From NCBI RefSeq assembly GCF_027853915.1, contig NZ_JAQGLA010000072.1:1-42790 (forward strand): a stretch of DNA of 42,790 bases. The letters run 5' to 3'. The notes beneath the pieces were generated by a model. That model was not told where the DNA came from. It searched no databases and worked only from the letters and a program-made list of their open reading frames with translations. The number at the start of each line of letters is the position of its first letter. Position 1 is the stretch's first letter. The position numbers and the translations under genes were made by a program. Positions 27,201 through 35,291 of the stretch are shown in pieces. This stretch comes from Saccharopolyspora oryzae (GTDB lineage: Bacteria; Actinomycetota; Actinomycetes; Mycobacteriales; Pseudonocardiaceae).

Positions 27201-27271
27201 TGCGGGCCCGTTCCCTTGATCTGCCGCGGTGTCCGCGAGCGGGGGCTCTTCCGGGTTCTGGGTCGACCATC

Positions 27272-27308
27272 TTGACAGCTTGATCAAAACGGGGTTATAT
27301 AACTCCGT
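27272..27308 (+). promoter_or_regulatory. MMPL promoter overlapped by a TetR operator
   Basis: TTGACA (27272-27277), a 17-nt spacer and TTATAT (27295-27300) make a near-consensus housekeeping promoter. The 20-bp palindrome ACGGGGTTATATAACTCCGT (27289-27308, one mismatched pair) covers the -10 box, so a bound repressor would exclude RNA polymerase. A related element occurs at 31322-31341 upstream of the TetR gene. Confidence 0.8.
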
Positions 27309-27388
27309 TACCGTGGCGCGGCCGTCGACGTCTTGGCGTCGGATCCGTGTCGACCACCGTGCCCGTTGCCGGGGATCGCAGGGTGAGC

Positions 27389-30300
27389 ATGATGGGTTCG
27401 ATCCAGGACGGTAGGGGAGTCTTAGCCAGGTTGAGTTCCGCCGTCGTGCGCCGCCGCGGCATCGTGGTGGTCGTCTGGATCGCTCTCGCCGCAGCGCTGA
27501 ACGTCTTCGTCCCGCAGCTGGAGCGGGTGATCGGGCAGAGCCAGGTCTCGTTCGTGCCGGACTCGGCGCCGTCGGTGCGGGCACTGCCCACGATGGACGA
27601 GCGGTTCGGCGGCAGCGGTGCGAACAGCATGGTGTTCGTGGTGCTCGCCGACGAACGCGGGTTGACCGAGGAAGACCGGCAGCACTACCGCGATCTGGTC
27701 GGGCAGCTGAAGGCCGACGACGCCCGGATCGCCTCGGTGCAGGACACCATCGCGCAACCGGAACTGGCGGAGGCGCTGGAAAGCCGCGACGGCAAGGCGG
27801 TGTACATCCCCGTCGGCCTGCGCGGCGAGAACGGCTCACCGGAGACCACGGCGCAGATCGAGTTCATCCGCGAGATCGGCCAGCACGGGCGGCCGGCGGA
27901 TCTGTCCGTGCACGTCACCGGCCCGATCGCCACGGTCGCGGACATGCAGGCCGAGATCGAGCGGAGCATGGTCGTCATCACCGCCGTCACCGTGGTGCTG
28001 ATCCTGCTCATCCTGCTGGTGATCTACCGGTCGCTGTTCACCTCCCTGATCGTGCTGTCCGCGATCGGCCTGTCGTTGGCCACCGCGCGCGCGACCACGG
28101 CGTTGTGCGGCTTGGTCTTCTTCGACATCTCCACGTTCACCGCATCGCTGCTCACGGCCGTCGTCCTCGGTGCGGGCACGGACTACGGCGTGTTCCTGGT
28201 CAGCCGGTTCCACGAGCAGGTGCGAGCCGGCGTCGACCCGGAGCAGGCCGTCGCGGAGGCCACCCGGCGGGTGGCGGGCGTGATCACGGCGTCCGCGGTG
28301 ACGGTGATGGCCGCGTGCGCGGGCATGGCCTTCGCCGATGTCAGCATCTTCAGCACCACCGGCCCGGCCATCGCCGTGAGCTTGGCGGTGACGCTGGTGG
28401 CGGGGCTGACGCTGATCCCGGCGATGCTGGCGATCGCGGCGACCCGCGGTTTCGCGCTGCCGCGCCGCAGCAGCGGGAATCGCCGGTGGCGCGTGACGAG
28501 CATCCGAACTGTGCGTCGACCGGGGCTGGTCATGCTGGTCGGCCTGGTCGTGCTCGGGCTGCTCGCCGCGTTCTACCCCGGCGCGCAGCTGAGCTACGAC
28601 GAGCGGAAGGTGCAGCCTGCCGCCACCGACAGCAATCTCGGGTACGACGCGCTCGGCAGGCATTTCCCGGCCACCGAGGTGCTGCCGGAATACCTGCTGA
28701 TCAACGCCGATCACGACATGCGCAACCCGCGGGACCTCGCGGTGCTCGAGATGGCCGCCGCGAACGCGGCCAAGGTGGACGGGGTCCAGATGGTGCGCGG
28801 CGTGACGCGGCCGACCGGCACGCCGATCACCGAAGCTTCGCTGGGGCAGCAGGCGGGGCAGGTCGGCGACCGGCTCGGCGAGGCCACGGGCCGGCTCGCC
28901 GAGGGCAACGCGCAGACCGGACGCCTGGTCGACGGCAGCGAGCAGATCGCCACCGGAACCGGGCGGTTGGCCGACGGGGCCGGTCAGCTCGCGATCGGCA
29001 GCGGCAAGCTCGCCGACGGGGCCCGCTCCGCGATCGACGGGGCGCAGCAGCTGCTGGACGGGTTGAACGCGACCGGTGGAGGACTGGGGTCGGTGGCCGA
29101 CGGGGCGGACCGCGCCCACGACGGTTCTGCCCGGCTCGCCGAGGGCGCGGATCAGCTGGCCACCGGCCTGGAACTGGCCAGCCAGCAAACGGAGTTGGCG
29201 GTCAACGGCTTGGAGCTGGCCTACAACGCGTTGCGGGCCGATCAGCTGTGCACCCTCGACCCGGTGTGCGCGCAGGCTCGCAGCGGTATCGGCGAGATCT
29301 ACGTCGCGGAGCGGGACCAGCTGCTCCCCGGCCTGCGGAAGGCGGCCGAGGCCGCGCGGCAGCTGGCTTCCGGCAGCGGGGAGCTGTCCTCCGGGATCGG
29401 CGAGCTGCAGACCGGTATCGCCTCGGTGCGAGATGGGATCGAGCGGCTCGCCGAGGGCGAGCGGACGTTGCGGGACCGGCTCGGCGAGCTGTCCGGCGGC
29501 GCGGACCAGGTCGCGGGCGGGGCCGAGGAGCTCTCCGGCCACGCGAACGCCGCGGCCGACGGTGCGAACCAGCTGCACGACGGGACCACGACGATGACGC
29601 AGTCCGTCCAGGAGCTGGAGCGCGGGCTGGGCCAGGCCGCGGACTTCCTGCGGACCGCGGGGCAGGAGGCGGGGGATCCGGACGTCGGCGGGTTCTACCT
29701 GCCGCCGAACGCCTGGCAGGATCCGCGAATGGCCCTGGCCAGCGGGATGTTCCTGGCCGAGGACGGGAAGACGGCGCGGCTGGTGGTGCTGCACGACTCC
29801 GACCCGCTGGGGCAGGCCGCGATGGATCGCACCGACGAGGTGGTGCGGACGGTGCAGCGGGCGTTGCAGGGCACCTCGCTGGACGGGAGCACCGTCGAGA
29901 ACACCGGCGCGGCTTCGGTGAACCAGGACTTGGCGCGAATGTCCAATGCGGACTTCGCGCAGTTCGCGCTGATCGCCCTGCTGGCCGTGTTCGCGGTTCT
30001 CGCGCTGTTGCTGCGCAGCGTCGTGGCGCCGCTGTACTTGCTGGCGTCGGTGATCCTGTCCTACTCCGCGGCGATGGGGCTGTCGGTGCTCTTCTGGCAG
30101 CACCTGCTGGGCGTCGACCTGGACTGGAGCGTGCAGGCGATCACCTTCGTCATCCTGGTGGCGGTGGGGGCGGACTACAACATGCTGCTGATGTCGCGGA
30201 TCCGGGAGGAGGCCGTCGACGGCAGCCGCATGGGCATCGCGCGGGCGATGACCGCCACCGGAGGCGTGATCACCACCGCCGGGATCATCTTCGCCGTCAG

Positions 30301-30469
30301 CATGTTCGCGCTCATCTCGGGCAGCGTGGACACCCTCGCCCAGATCGGGTTCACCATCGGGGTCGGACTGCTGCTGGACACCTTCGTGGTCCGCACCCTG
30401 GTGGTCCCGGCCGCAGCCACCCTGCTCGGCCGCTGGAACTGGTGGCCGTCGCGACTGCCGAGGACTTAG
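27389..30469 (+). CDS. MMPL/RND-family exporter with a repeat-rich extracytoplasmic domain
   Basis: About 1026 residues with two MMPL repeats. The first has TM1, a ~150-residue outer loop, then five helices with GAGTDYGVFLVSRFHEQV. The second ends with five helices containing GADYNMLLMSRIREEA. The second outer loop (roughly residues 480-740) carries repeated (LA[DE]G..QLA.G)-type heptad units, as in YhgE/MmpL-type proteins, and probably forms a long coiled coil. These exporters move lipids or hydrophobic compounds by proton motive force. ATG 27389 with CAGGG five nt upstream is preferred over GTG 27347. Substrate unknown; the adjacent TetR suggests an inducible drug/lipid exporter. Confidence 0.88.
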   Translation: MMGSIQDGRGVLARLSSAVVRRRGIVVVVWIALAAALNVFVPQLERVIGQSQVSFVPDSAPSVRALPTMDERFGGSGANSMVFVVLADERGLTEEDRQHYRDLVGQLKADDARIASVQDTIAQPELAEALESRDGKAVYIPVGLRGENGSPETTAQIEFIREIGQHGRPADLSVHVTGPIATVADMQAEIERSMVVITAVTVVLILLILLVIYRSLFTSLIVLSAIGLSLATARATTALCGLVFFDISTFTASLLTAVVLGAGTDYGVFLVSRFHEQVRAGVDPEQAVAEATRRVAGVITASAVTVMAACAGMAFADVSIFSTTGPAIAVSLAVTLVAGLTLIPAMLAIAATRGFALPRRSSGNRRWRVTSIRTVRRPGLVMLVGLVVLGLLAAFYPGAQLSYDERKVQPAATDSNLGYDALGRHFPATEVLPEYLLINADHDMRNPRDLAVLEMAAANAAKVDGVQMVRGVTRPTGTPITEASLGQQAGQVGDRLGEATGRLAEGNAQTGRLVDGSEQIATGTGRLADGAGQLAIGSGKLADGARSAIDGAQQLLDGLNATGGGLGSVADGADRAHDGSARLAEGADQLATGLELASQQTELAVNGLELAYNALRADQLCTLDPVCAQARSGIGEIYVAERDQLLPGLRKAAEAARQLASGSGELSSGIGELQTGIASVRDGIERLAEGERTLRDRLGELSGGADQVAGGAEELSGHANAAADGANQLHDGTTTMTQSVQELERGLGQAADFLRTAGQEAGDPDVGGFYLPPNAWQDPRMALASGMFLAEDGKTARLVVLHDSDPLGQAAMDRTDEVVRTVQRALQGTSLDGSTVENTGAASVNQDLARMSNADFAQFALIALLAVFAVLALLLRSVVAPLYLLASVILSYSAAMGLSVLFWQHLLGVDLDWSVQAITFVILVAVGADYNMLLMSRIREEAVDGSRMGIARAMTATGGVITTAGIIFAVSMFALISGSVDTLAQIGFTIGVGLLLDTFVVRTLVVPAAATLLGRWNWWPSRLPRT

Positions 30470-30484
30470 TGCCTGTCTGACGCA

Positions 30485-30521
30485 CTCGTTTTGCGCGGCG
30501 GCGCATCAAGGGCAAAACGAG
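30485..30521. terminator. Terminator between the convergent MMPL and TetR genes
   Basis: CTCGTTTTGC (30485-30494) pairs with GCAAAACGAG (30512-30521) as a 10-bp stem with a 17-nt loop. Outer repeats GTCTG (30475-30479) and CAGAC (30531-30535) flank it, followed by TTT on the plus strand. Confidence 0.7.
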
Positions 30522-30575
30522 AATCGAAGACAGACTTTCCGTGCGTGCGAAGGGGTTTCGCGGTGCCAGACTCGT

Positions 30576-31166
30576 TCAGCGGCTCCAGCCGATGACGACG
30601 CTGCGGAGCGCATCTTCGTAGCTCGCGGCGATGTCGAGGCCGGGCGGGATCGCCCCGGAGAGCTCCAGCGACACCAGGCCGTGCGCCATCGCCCAGCAGG
30701 ACAAGGCGATGTGCTCGGTGGGCGCGGGTGCGAACTGGCCGCTGGCCTGCGCCCGGCGGACGGCCTCGACCAGCGGCTCGAAGGTCTCCGCGCCCGCGTC
30801 CTTCTGCTCGGCCGAGAGGTCGAGCTCGACGAACCGGTCGCTGAACATGACGGCGTACAGGTGCGGATTGGCCAGCGCGTGCTCGCGGTAGGCCAGTCCG
30901 AGCTTGACCACGTCGGCCGCGGGATCGTCGGTGGTGTCCACCAGGGCCAGCCGGGCGGCGAACTGCTTGGCGGCGTCCCGGTAGACGCTGTCGAGGAGGC
31001 CGGCCTTGTTGCCGAACAGCGAGTAGATCGCCGTGGTGGAGGTGCCCGCGTCCGTCGCCAGCCGCCGCAGGCTCAGCGCCTTCACACCGCTCTCGAACAC
31101 CACCGTGGCGGCCAGTTCGATCAGCGTGCGGCGGAGTGCTTCGTCATGAGTTTTGGGGCGGACCAC
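30576..31166 (-). CDS. TetR-family regulator, likely repressor of the MMPL exporter
   Basis: 196 residues. Helix-turn-helix: ALRRTLIELAATVVFESGVK then LRRLATDAGTSTTAIYSLFG. The C-terminal domain resembles the WHG/TetR_C_13 type (YREHALANPHLYAVMFSDRF). GTG 31166 starts the recognisable protein; there is no strong ribosome binding site, and the much longer upstream reading in this frame overlaps the LuxR gene antisense and is not coding. It converges on the MMPL gene. The matching elements at 27289-27308 and 31322-31341 are candidate operators. Confidence 0.87.
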   Translation of the reverse strand: MVRPKTHDEALRRTLIELAATVVFESGVKALSLRRLATDAGTSTTAIYSLFGNKAGLLDSVYRDAAKQFAARLALVDTTDDPAADVVKLGLAYREHALANPHLYAVMFSDRFVELDLSAEQKDAGAETFEPLVEAVRRAQASGQFAPAPTEHIALSCWAMAHGLVSLELSGAIPPGLDIAASYEDALRSVVIGWSR

Positions 31167-31459
31167 GCCCGCAGTGTATCGCAGGTGGTTGGCGTTACGG
31201 GGTTTTCGACGTGCACCCAGAACCGGGTGCGCGCATCGTCCCACCGTCGACGCTCCACTGTGGATGTTCCTGGCGGCGGCGCTGGAGCGCAGTGGACGAG
31301 CTCTTGACAAGGCGTGCCGTAACGGTGTTTTATAACAGTGTTCTGGTTGTGCTGGTGGTCGCGACGAGGAGGGATGCCCATCGGGAAGTCGTTGTGCTTC
31401 AACTTTTCCCGGCGCGGCGGGCGCTTTTGGCGAGCTGACCGGCGGTGGGCGCCGGCGGG
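31167..31459. other. Intergenic region between TetR and LuxR genes
   Basis: 293 bp. It holds the plus-strand promoter/operator copy. A reading from ATG 31374 (preceded immediately by GAGGAGGG) is short, runs into luxR antisense sequence and has no coding signs. No RNA gene is recognised. Confidence 0.4.
31304..31341 (+). promoter_or_regulatory. Second promoter/operator copy with no obvious gene downstream
   Basis: TTGACA (31304-31309), an 18-nt spacer and TTTTAT (31328-31333) form a plus-strand promoter. The element at 31322-31341 matches 15 of 20 positions of the MMPL operator, including GTT-W-TATAAC. It points rightward into the 3' end of the minus-strand LuxR gene, not toward TetR. Confidence 0.5.
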
Positions 31460-32263
31460 TCAATCGCCGTTGCTGGTGATCGCTTGCGCGTTGATCAGCT
31501 TGTCGGTCAGCGCCCGGTGGATCGCTTCCGTGCGGGAGCGGACGTTCAGCTTGGCGTAGATGTTGGCCAGGTGCCGCTTGACGGTTCCCTCGGTGAGGCC
31601 GAGCTGGGAGCTGATCTGCCGGTTGCTGAGTCCTTTTGCGACGTGCAGCAGCACTTCCTGCTGGCGCGGCGAGAGGACCGAGTCGTGATCGGCGATGCTG
31701 AGCTGGTTGACCATGGTCTGCGGCATGAAGGTCACCATGCTGTCGCCCATGGTCGCGGCCGAGCAGATCGAGGAGATCAGGTCGGTGCCGGTGGCGCTCG
31801 TGTCCAGCAGCGCGAACACCCCGCTGGCGAGCAGGGCGTGCTGCCCCCGGGTGTCCTCGGTCGGGGACACCAGCACGACGACCCGAACGCGGTTGGCGTC
31901 GACGGTCATGTTGACCAGCTGGGAGATGTCGCCGGAGTCGACCCCATAGCACGAGACGACGACGTCGGGGCGGAGCTGCTTCGTCAGCTCGATCGCCGAC
32001 TCCCCGCCGTTCGCGCGGCCCACCACCACGATGCTCTGGTGGGCGCCGAGCATCAGGGTGAGCGCGTCTCGGATTACGCCCAGGCTGCTCACCACGACGA
32101 CGCGTATCGGGGAACTCGGCGACGGGGGGAGTGGTGCAATAACGTTCGGATTGCGATCCAGTGGATAAACGGGCGCAAGAGCCGCGGTTCGCTTCGCGTT
32201 GACCGCGCTCCGGTCTAAGTGGCCTGCGTCGTGGTCTAAGCACTCGGTGTTTTCGTTCAACAA
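31460..32263 (-). CDS. LuxR/NarL-type regulator with a degenerate receiver domain
   Basis: 267 residues. The C-terminal LuxR helix-turn-helix is intact (LSPRQQEVLLHVAKGLSNRQ, then GLTEGTVKRHLANIYAKLNV). Residues ~53-180 keep the receiver fold but lose its phosphorylation chemistry: the acidic pair is Ser59-Ser60, the phospho-acceptor position (five after Asp100) is Cys105, and the conserved Lys position is Asp154. It should therefore act without phosphorylation, like other atypical receivers that bind a product or a partner. The TTG at 32263 has GGGAG 11-15 nt upstream. Divergent from the flavoprotein gene, it is the probable pathway-specific regulator of the PUFA-synthase-like cluster. Confidence 0.87.
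   Translation of the reverse strand: MLNENTECLDHDAGHLDRSAVNAKRTAALAPVYPLDRNPNVIAPLPPSPSSPIRVVVVSSLGVIRDALTLMLGAHQSIVVVGRANGGESAIELTKQLRPDVVVSCYGVDSGDISQLVNMTVDANRVRVVVLVSPTEDTRGQHALLASGVFALLDTSATGTDLISSICSAATMGDSMVTFMPQTMVNQLSIADHDSVLSPRQQEVLLHVAKGLSNRQISSQLGLTEGTVKRHLANIYAKLNVRSRTEAIHRALTDKLINAQAITSNGD
32212..32240. repeat. GGTCTAAG direct repeat at the 5' end of the LuxR gene
   Basis: GGTCTAAG occurs at 32212-32219 and 32233-32240, 21 bp apart start to start (two helical turns). The first codons of this gene are weakly conserved, so this could be a regulatory site overlapping the leader, or chance. Confidence 0.35.
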
Positions 32264-32740
32264 AGTGAAACTCCCGTGCGGTGTCCCCCATGTGCCCCTG
32301 ATCGATCACCACCATAGACCCCGAAGGTGCGGCATGTGACGGATTCTTGCGGCCGCGCGCGGTTTCCCGAGCATTCGTCCCGGCCGCGGCGTGGATTAGC
32401 GCCATGTTATCCACCAATTCCCGTGATTGTCCCGATCGCGTGCGTGCTCCGAATGCGCACCTCTCCCGCGGGTGGTTGTGCCGAACGGTCCACGGGACTG
32501 CCGCCGCCTGGGGGATCTGCGGTTGTGCGCCGGGAAGTCCGCGGTGGTCCCGGTCGCCGAAAATGCGGTGGACGGGTCGTCGGCGGCGTGCGCCGATTGT
32601 CTGGATCCGTCTTGTCGATACATCTTTCGATGTGTTCTGCCGTGCATCGATGGTGAAATTGTTGCTCCTGCGCAGCTGGATAAACTGGCGAACCTGGGGA
32701 TGCTCGCAGATGGCCACCAACGATTCGGAGCGTGTTTGGT
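32264..32740. other. Divergent intergenic region of the polyketide cluster
   Basis: 477 bp, noticeably less GC-rich than its flanks, with no convincing gene. It must hold promoters for the LuxR gene and the flavoprotein operon. A small inverted repeat ACATC-TTTC-GATGT lies at 32620-32633; no clear sigma-70 promoter is seen. Confidence 0.5.
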
Positions 32741-34057
32741 GTGAAGCATCGAGTTGCGGTTGTGGGAGCTGGAGCCGCTGGTCTGTCGGCCGCTTACAAC
32801 GTTCGCAGTAAGGCGCCGGTGACGCTATTCGAGTCGAGTGCCGAAGCGGGCGGACACGCGCTGACCGTCACCGTTGACGACAACGGCGCGGAACGCGGTC
32901 TGGATATGGCGTTCATCGTTTACAACGAATTTTCGTACCCGCGTTTCTCCAAGTTCCTGGTGGAGTTGGGAGTCGCGACCACGGGTCATCTCGGTCGATT
33001 CAGCTTCGCCGATCACGACAGCGGGTTCGCCTACGTTTCGGACGACCTCGAATTGCCCGAGGAACAGGTCCGCGAGCGCTACCCGGAGGACTTCGTCCAG
33101 CTCTGGAAGGAGGCCGACCGGTTCCGGCGCACGGCGCCGCGGGACTTCATGCGGCTCCGCGAGGACATCTCGCTGGGAGAGTACCTGGAGACGAGCGGGT
33201 ACTCCGACGCGTTCCGGTACGGCTTCGTCGTGCTGCTGTCGTCGATGGTCTGGTCGGTGTCGCCGGACGAGATCTGGGGCATGCCCGCGAACACCATCAT
33301 CACCTTCTTCCTCGGCCACGGGTTCGAGTGGCAGGGGCGGCGGACCGCGGAATGGCGTTGCGTGGAGGGCGGCAGCGCCAACTACGTCCGCCGGGCCCTG
33401 GACGTGATGACATCGGACAACGTGGACTACCGGCCGAGCACGCCGGTGCTCGGCGTCGAGCAGCGGGCCGACGGGGTCGTCGTGCGCACCGCGGCCGGGG
33501 CCGAGGAGTTCGACTACGTCGTGCTCGCCACGCACGCCGACGATTCGATGGCGCTGCTGGAGAACCCGACGCAGGAGCAGCGGGCGCTCGAGTCGATCAA
33601 GTACTCGCCGACGCACGCGGTGCTGCACACCGACCCGGTGGTCATGCCCGAAGACCGCGGCAAGTGGCGCAGCTGGAACTGCAAGCGGCGAGTGCGCGAC
33701 GCGGACAGCGGTGCGCTCGACACCTGGGCTTCCTACTACCTGAACCAGGTGCAGAACTTCACCAGCGAGAACGACTACTTCGTCAGTGTCGACTGCCCGC
33801 TGGAGCTGCCGGCCGAGAAGGTGATCACCGAGGTCGACTTCCGCCACCCGATCTTCACCATGGAGGCGAAGCGGAGCCTGGCCCGGGTCCCGAAGATCCA
33901 GGAGAACTCGCGGATCAAGTTCGCCGGCTCCTACCTGGCCGCCCGCGGCGTCGGTCCGGACGCGGTCGGCGGCCACGAATCGGCGTTCGACTCCGGTTAC
34001 GAGGCCGCGAAGTCGATCCACCGCAACATGTCCGCCGGAAGCAGCGAGCCGCGGTAA
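32741..34057 (+). CDS. COG2907-like FAD-dependent oxidoreductase of the PUFA-like cluster
   Basis: 438 residues. A dinucleotide-binding start (VAVVGAGAAGLSAAYNVRSK, then FESSAEAGGHALTVTVD) and the C-terminal GGHESAFDSGYEAAKSI flavin segment place it among NAD(P)/FAD-binding amine-oxidase-like proteins of the COG2907 type. GTG 32741 is preferred, with GGAG 10 nt upstream; GTG 32732 is too close to it. It probably oxidises or desaturates the polyketide/fatty chain or an intermediate; COG2907 homologues occur beside cyclopropane-fatty-acid-synthase-like genes in other bacteria, but the role here is inference. First gene of the rightward biosynthetic operon. Confidence 0.82.
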   Translation: MKHRVAVVGAGAAGLSAAYNVRSKAPVTLFESSAEAGGHALTVTVDDNGAERGLDMAFIVYNEFSYPRFSKFLVELGVATTGHLGRFSFADHDSGFAYVSDDLELPEEQVRERYPEDFVQLWKEADRFRRTAPRDFMRLREDISLGEYLETSGYSDAFRYGFVVLLSSMVWSVSPDEIWGMPANTIITFFLGHGFEWQGRRTAEWRCVEGGSANYVRRALDVMTSDNVDYRPSTPVLGVEQRADGVVVRTAAGAEEFDYVVLATHADDSMALLENPTQEQRALESIKYSPTHAVLHTDPVVMPEDRGKWRSWNCKRRVRDADSGALDTWASYYLNQVQNFTSENDYFVSVDCPLELPAEKVITEVDFRHPIFTMEAKRSLARVPKIQENSRIKFAGSYLAARGVGPDAVGGHESAFDSGYEAAKSIHRNMSAGSSEPR

Positions 34058-34082
34058 CCGCGCCCCGACCGAGGAGTTGAAG

Positions 34083-34367
34083 TTGTCCGAGACGACGAAT
34101 GCGTCCGCAGGGTTGACCGTCGAGTCGGTGCAGGAGTGGATCGTCGCGCAGGTCGCGGCGCGCCTGGAGACCACCCCGGACCAGGTCGACGTGCACAAGT
34201 ACTTCGACGAGTTCGGGGTGGACTCCGCCGATGCCCTGGTGCTCGCCGGGGAGCTGGAGAAGTGGCTGGGCTTCGAGCTGGAGACGACCGCGATGTGGTA
34301 CCACCCCACGATCGCCGAGCTGGCCGCGCACATCGTCGAGAGGAGCTCGCTCGATGGCGCACCGTAA
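34083..34367 (+). CDS. Discrete acyl carrier protein
   Basis: 94 residues, four-helix ACP. The phosphopantetheine site is Ser48 in FGVDSADALVLAGELEKWLG. TTG 34083 is the likely start, six nt after GAGGAG (34071-34076); TTG 34077 abuts it. The sequence differs from the ACP of the PfaA-like protein (which has LGIDSIKRVEIMG), so this carrier probably serves a different step, such as starter loading or a tailoring reaction. It overlaps the thioesterase gene by 14 nt. Confidence 0.9.
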   Translation: MSETTNASAGLTVESVQEWIVAQVAARLETTPDQVDVHKYFDEFGVDSADALVLAGELEKWLGFELETTAMWYHPTIAELAAHIVERSSLDGAP

Positions 34368-35235
34368 TGCGAGCATCGAGCTGATCAGCGCGTCGGCGGG
34401 CGCGGGAGGCGGGCCGCGGATCGTGGTCGTGTACCCCGGTCTCGCGCCGGCCGCCGCGCACGAAGAACTCGTCGCCGCCATGCCTTCTGCGGTCTCGACG
34501 TGCGTGGTCGACCTGGACGCGGTCGAGGAGTACGCCAGGCCGGCGTTCACCGGCGAACCGCCGAAGGTGCGCATCCCGGAGATCGCGGCGCACGTCGCCG
34601 CCGGGCTCCGCGAGCGCGACCTGGTCGGCGGCGACTGGTTGCTGGTCGGCTGGTCGCTGGGCGGGATCATCGCGTACGCGCTGACCTCGGAGCTGGCCGA
34701 CGAGGAACTGCCCGCGGGGCTCGTCGTCCTGGACACCCCCGCCCCGGTGGCGGAGTACTCGTGGCCGGACGACGAGGTGCCGCTCGACCTCGAACTGCTG
34801 TGGTTCACGACGTACCTGGCGGCGCGGCACGAGACCACCGCTCCGGCGTCCCGGGAGACCTTCGCCGGGCTCGACGCCGACGCCGGCCTGGAACTGGTCC
34901 TGGGCATCGAGACGGAGCGCGGGCCGCTGCTGCCGGGCGCCTCCCTCGCGGGTGCCCGGAAGCTGTTCGAGGGCTACCTGAACGTCGTCCGCCGCAACAA
35001 CCGGATCGTTTCCTCGTACCAGCCGGCACCGCCGCGCGTGCCGTTCACCCTGATCCGCCCGGAGCACAGCCTGTTCGGCTCGGAACCGGCGGTGGGGTGG
35101 GACGAGATCGATCCCGGCGTCTCGGTGCGCACCTGCCGGGGCGACCACTACTCGATGCTGCGCGACCCGGTCGCGCTGGCGCACGTGGACGCCATCGCGC
35201 GGTACCGCTTGCGCCTGGCCGAATCCGACGCCTGA
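34354..35235 (+). CDS. Thioesterase (alpha/beta-hydrolase, type I/II PKS TE-like)
   Basis: 293 residues. The nucleophile elbow is GWSLGG with Ser101, the acid is probably the Asp in VVLDTPAP, and the His is in GDHYSM (His265). A lid insertion lies between. This resembles polyketide/NRPS thioesterase domains and may release the finished acyl chain or edit stalled carriers. ATG 34354 follows GAGAGGAG. It overlaps the ACP gene, indicating translational coupling, and the PfaA-like gene begins 56 bp after its stop. Confidence 0.87.
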   Translation: MAHRNASIELISASAGAGGGPRIVVVYPGLAPAAAHEELVAAMPSAVSTCVVDLDAVEEYARPAFTGEPPKVRIPEIAAHVAAGLRERDLVGGDWLLVGWSLGGIIAYALTSELADEELPAGLVVLDTPAPVAEYSWPDDEVPLDLELLWFTTYLAARHETTAPASRETFAGLDADAGLELVLGIETERGPLLPGASLAGARKLFEGYLNVVRRNNRIVSSYQPAPPRVPFTLIRPEHSLFGSEPAVGWDEIDPGVSVRTCRGDHYSMLRDPVALAHVDAIARYRLRLAESDA

Positions 35236-35291
35236 GCCGCCGCACCCCCGCGCGCACCAAGCCAGACCAGAATCCACACGGGAGGCCGAGG

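Noticed and set aside
27836..30103. 755-codon minus-strand open frame opposite the MMPL gene
   Set aside because: The sense strand encodes a full MMPL protein; this frame is a codon-bias shadow.
31338..31559. Small Trp/Arg-rich plus-strand ORF downstream of the orphan promoter
   Set aside because: The internal ATG at 31374 abuts its purine-rich sequence, and the ORF runs antisense into the LuxR gene without coding signs.
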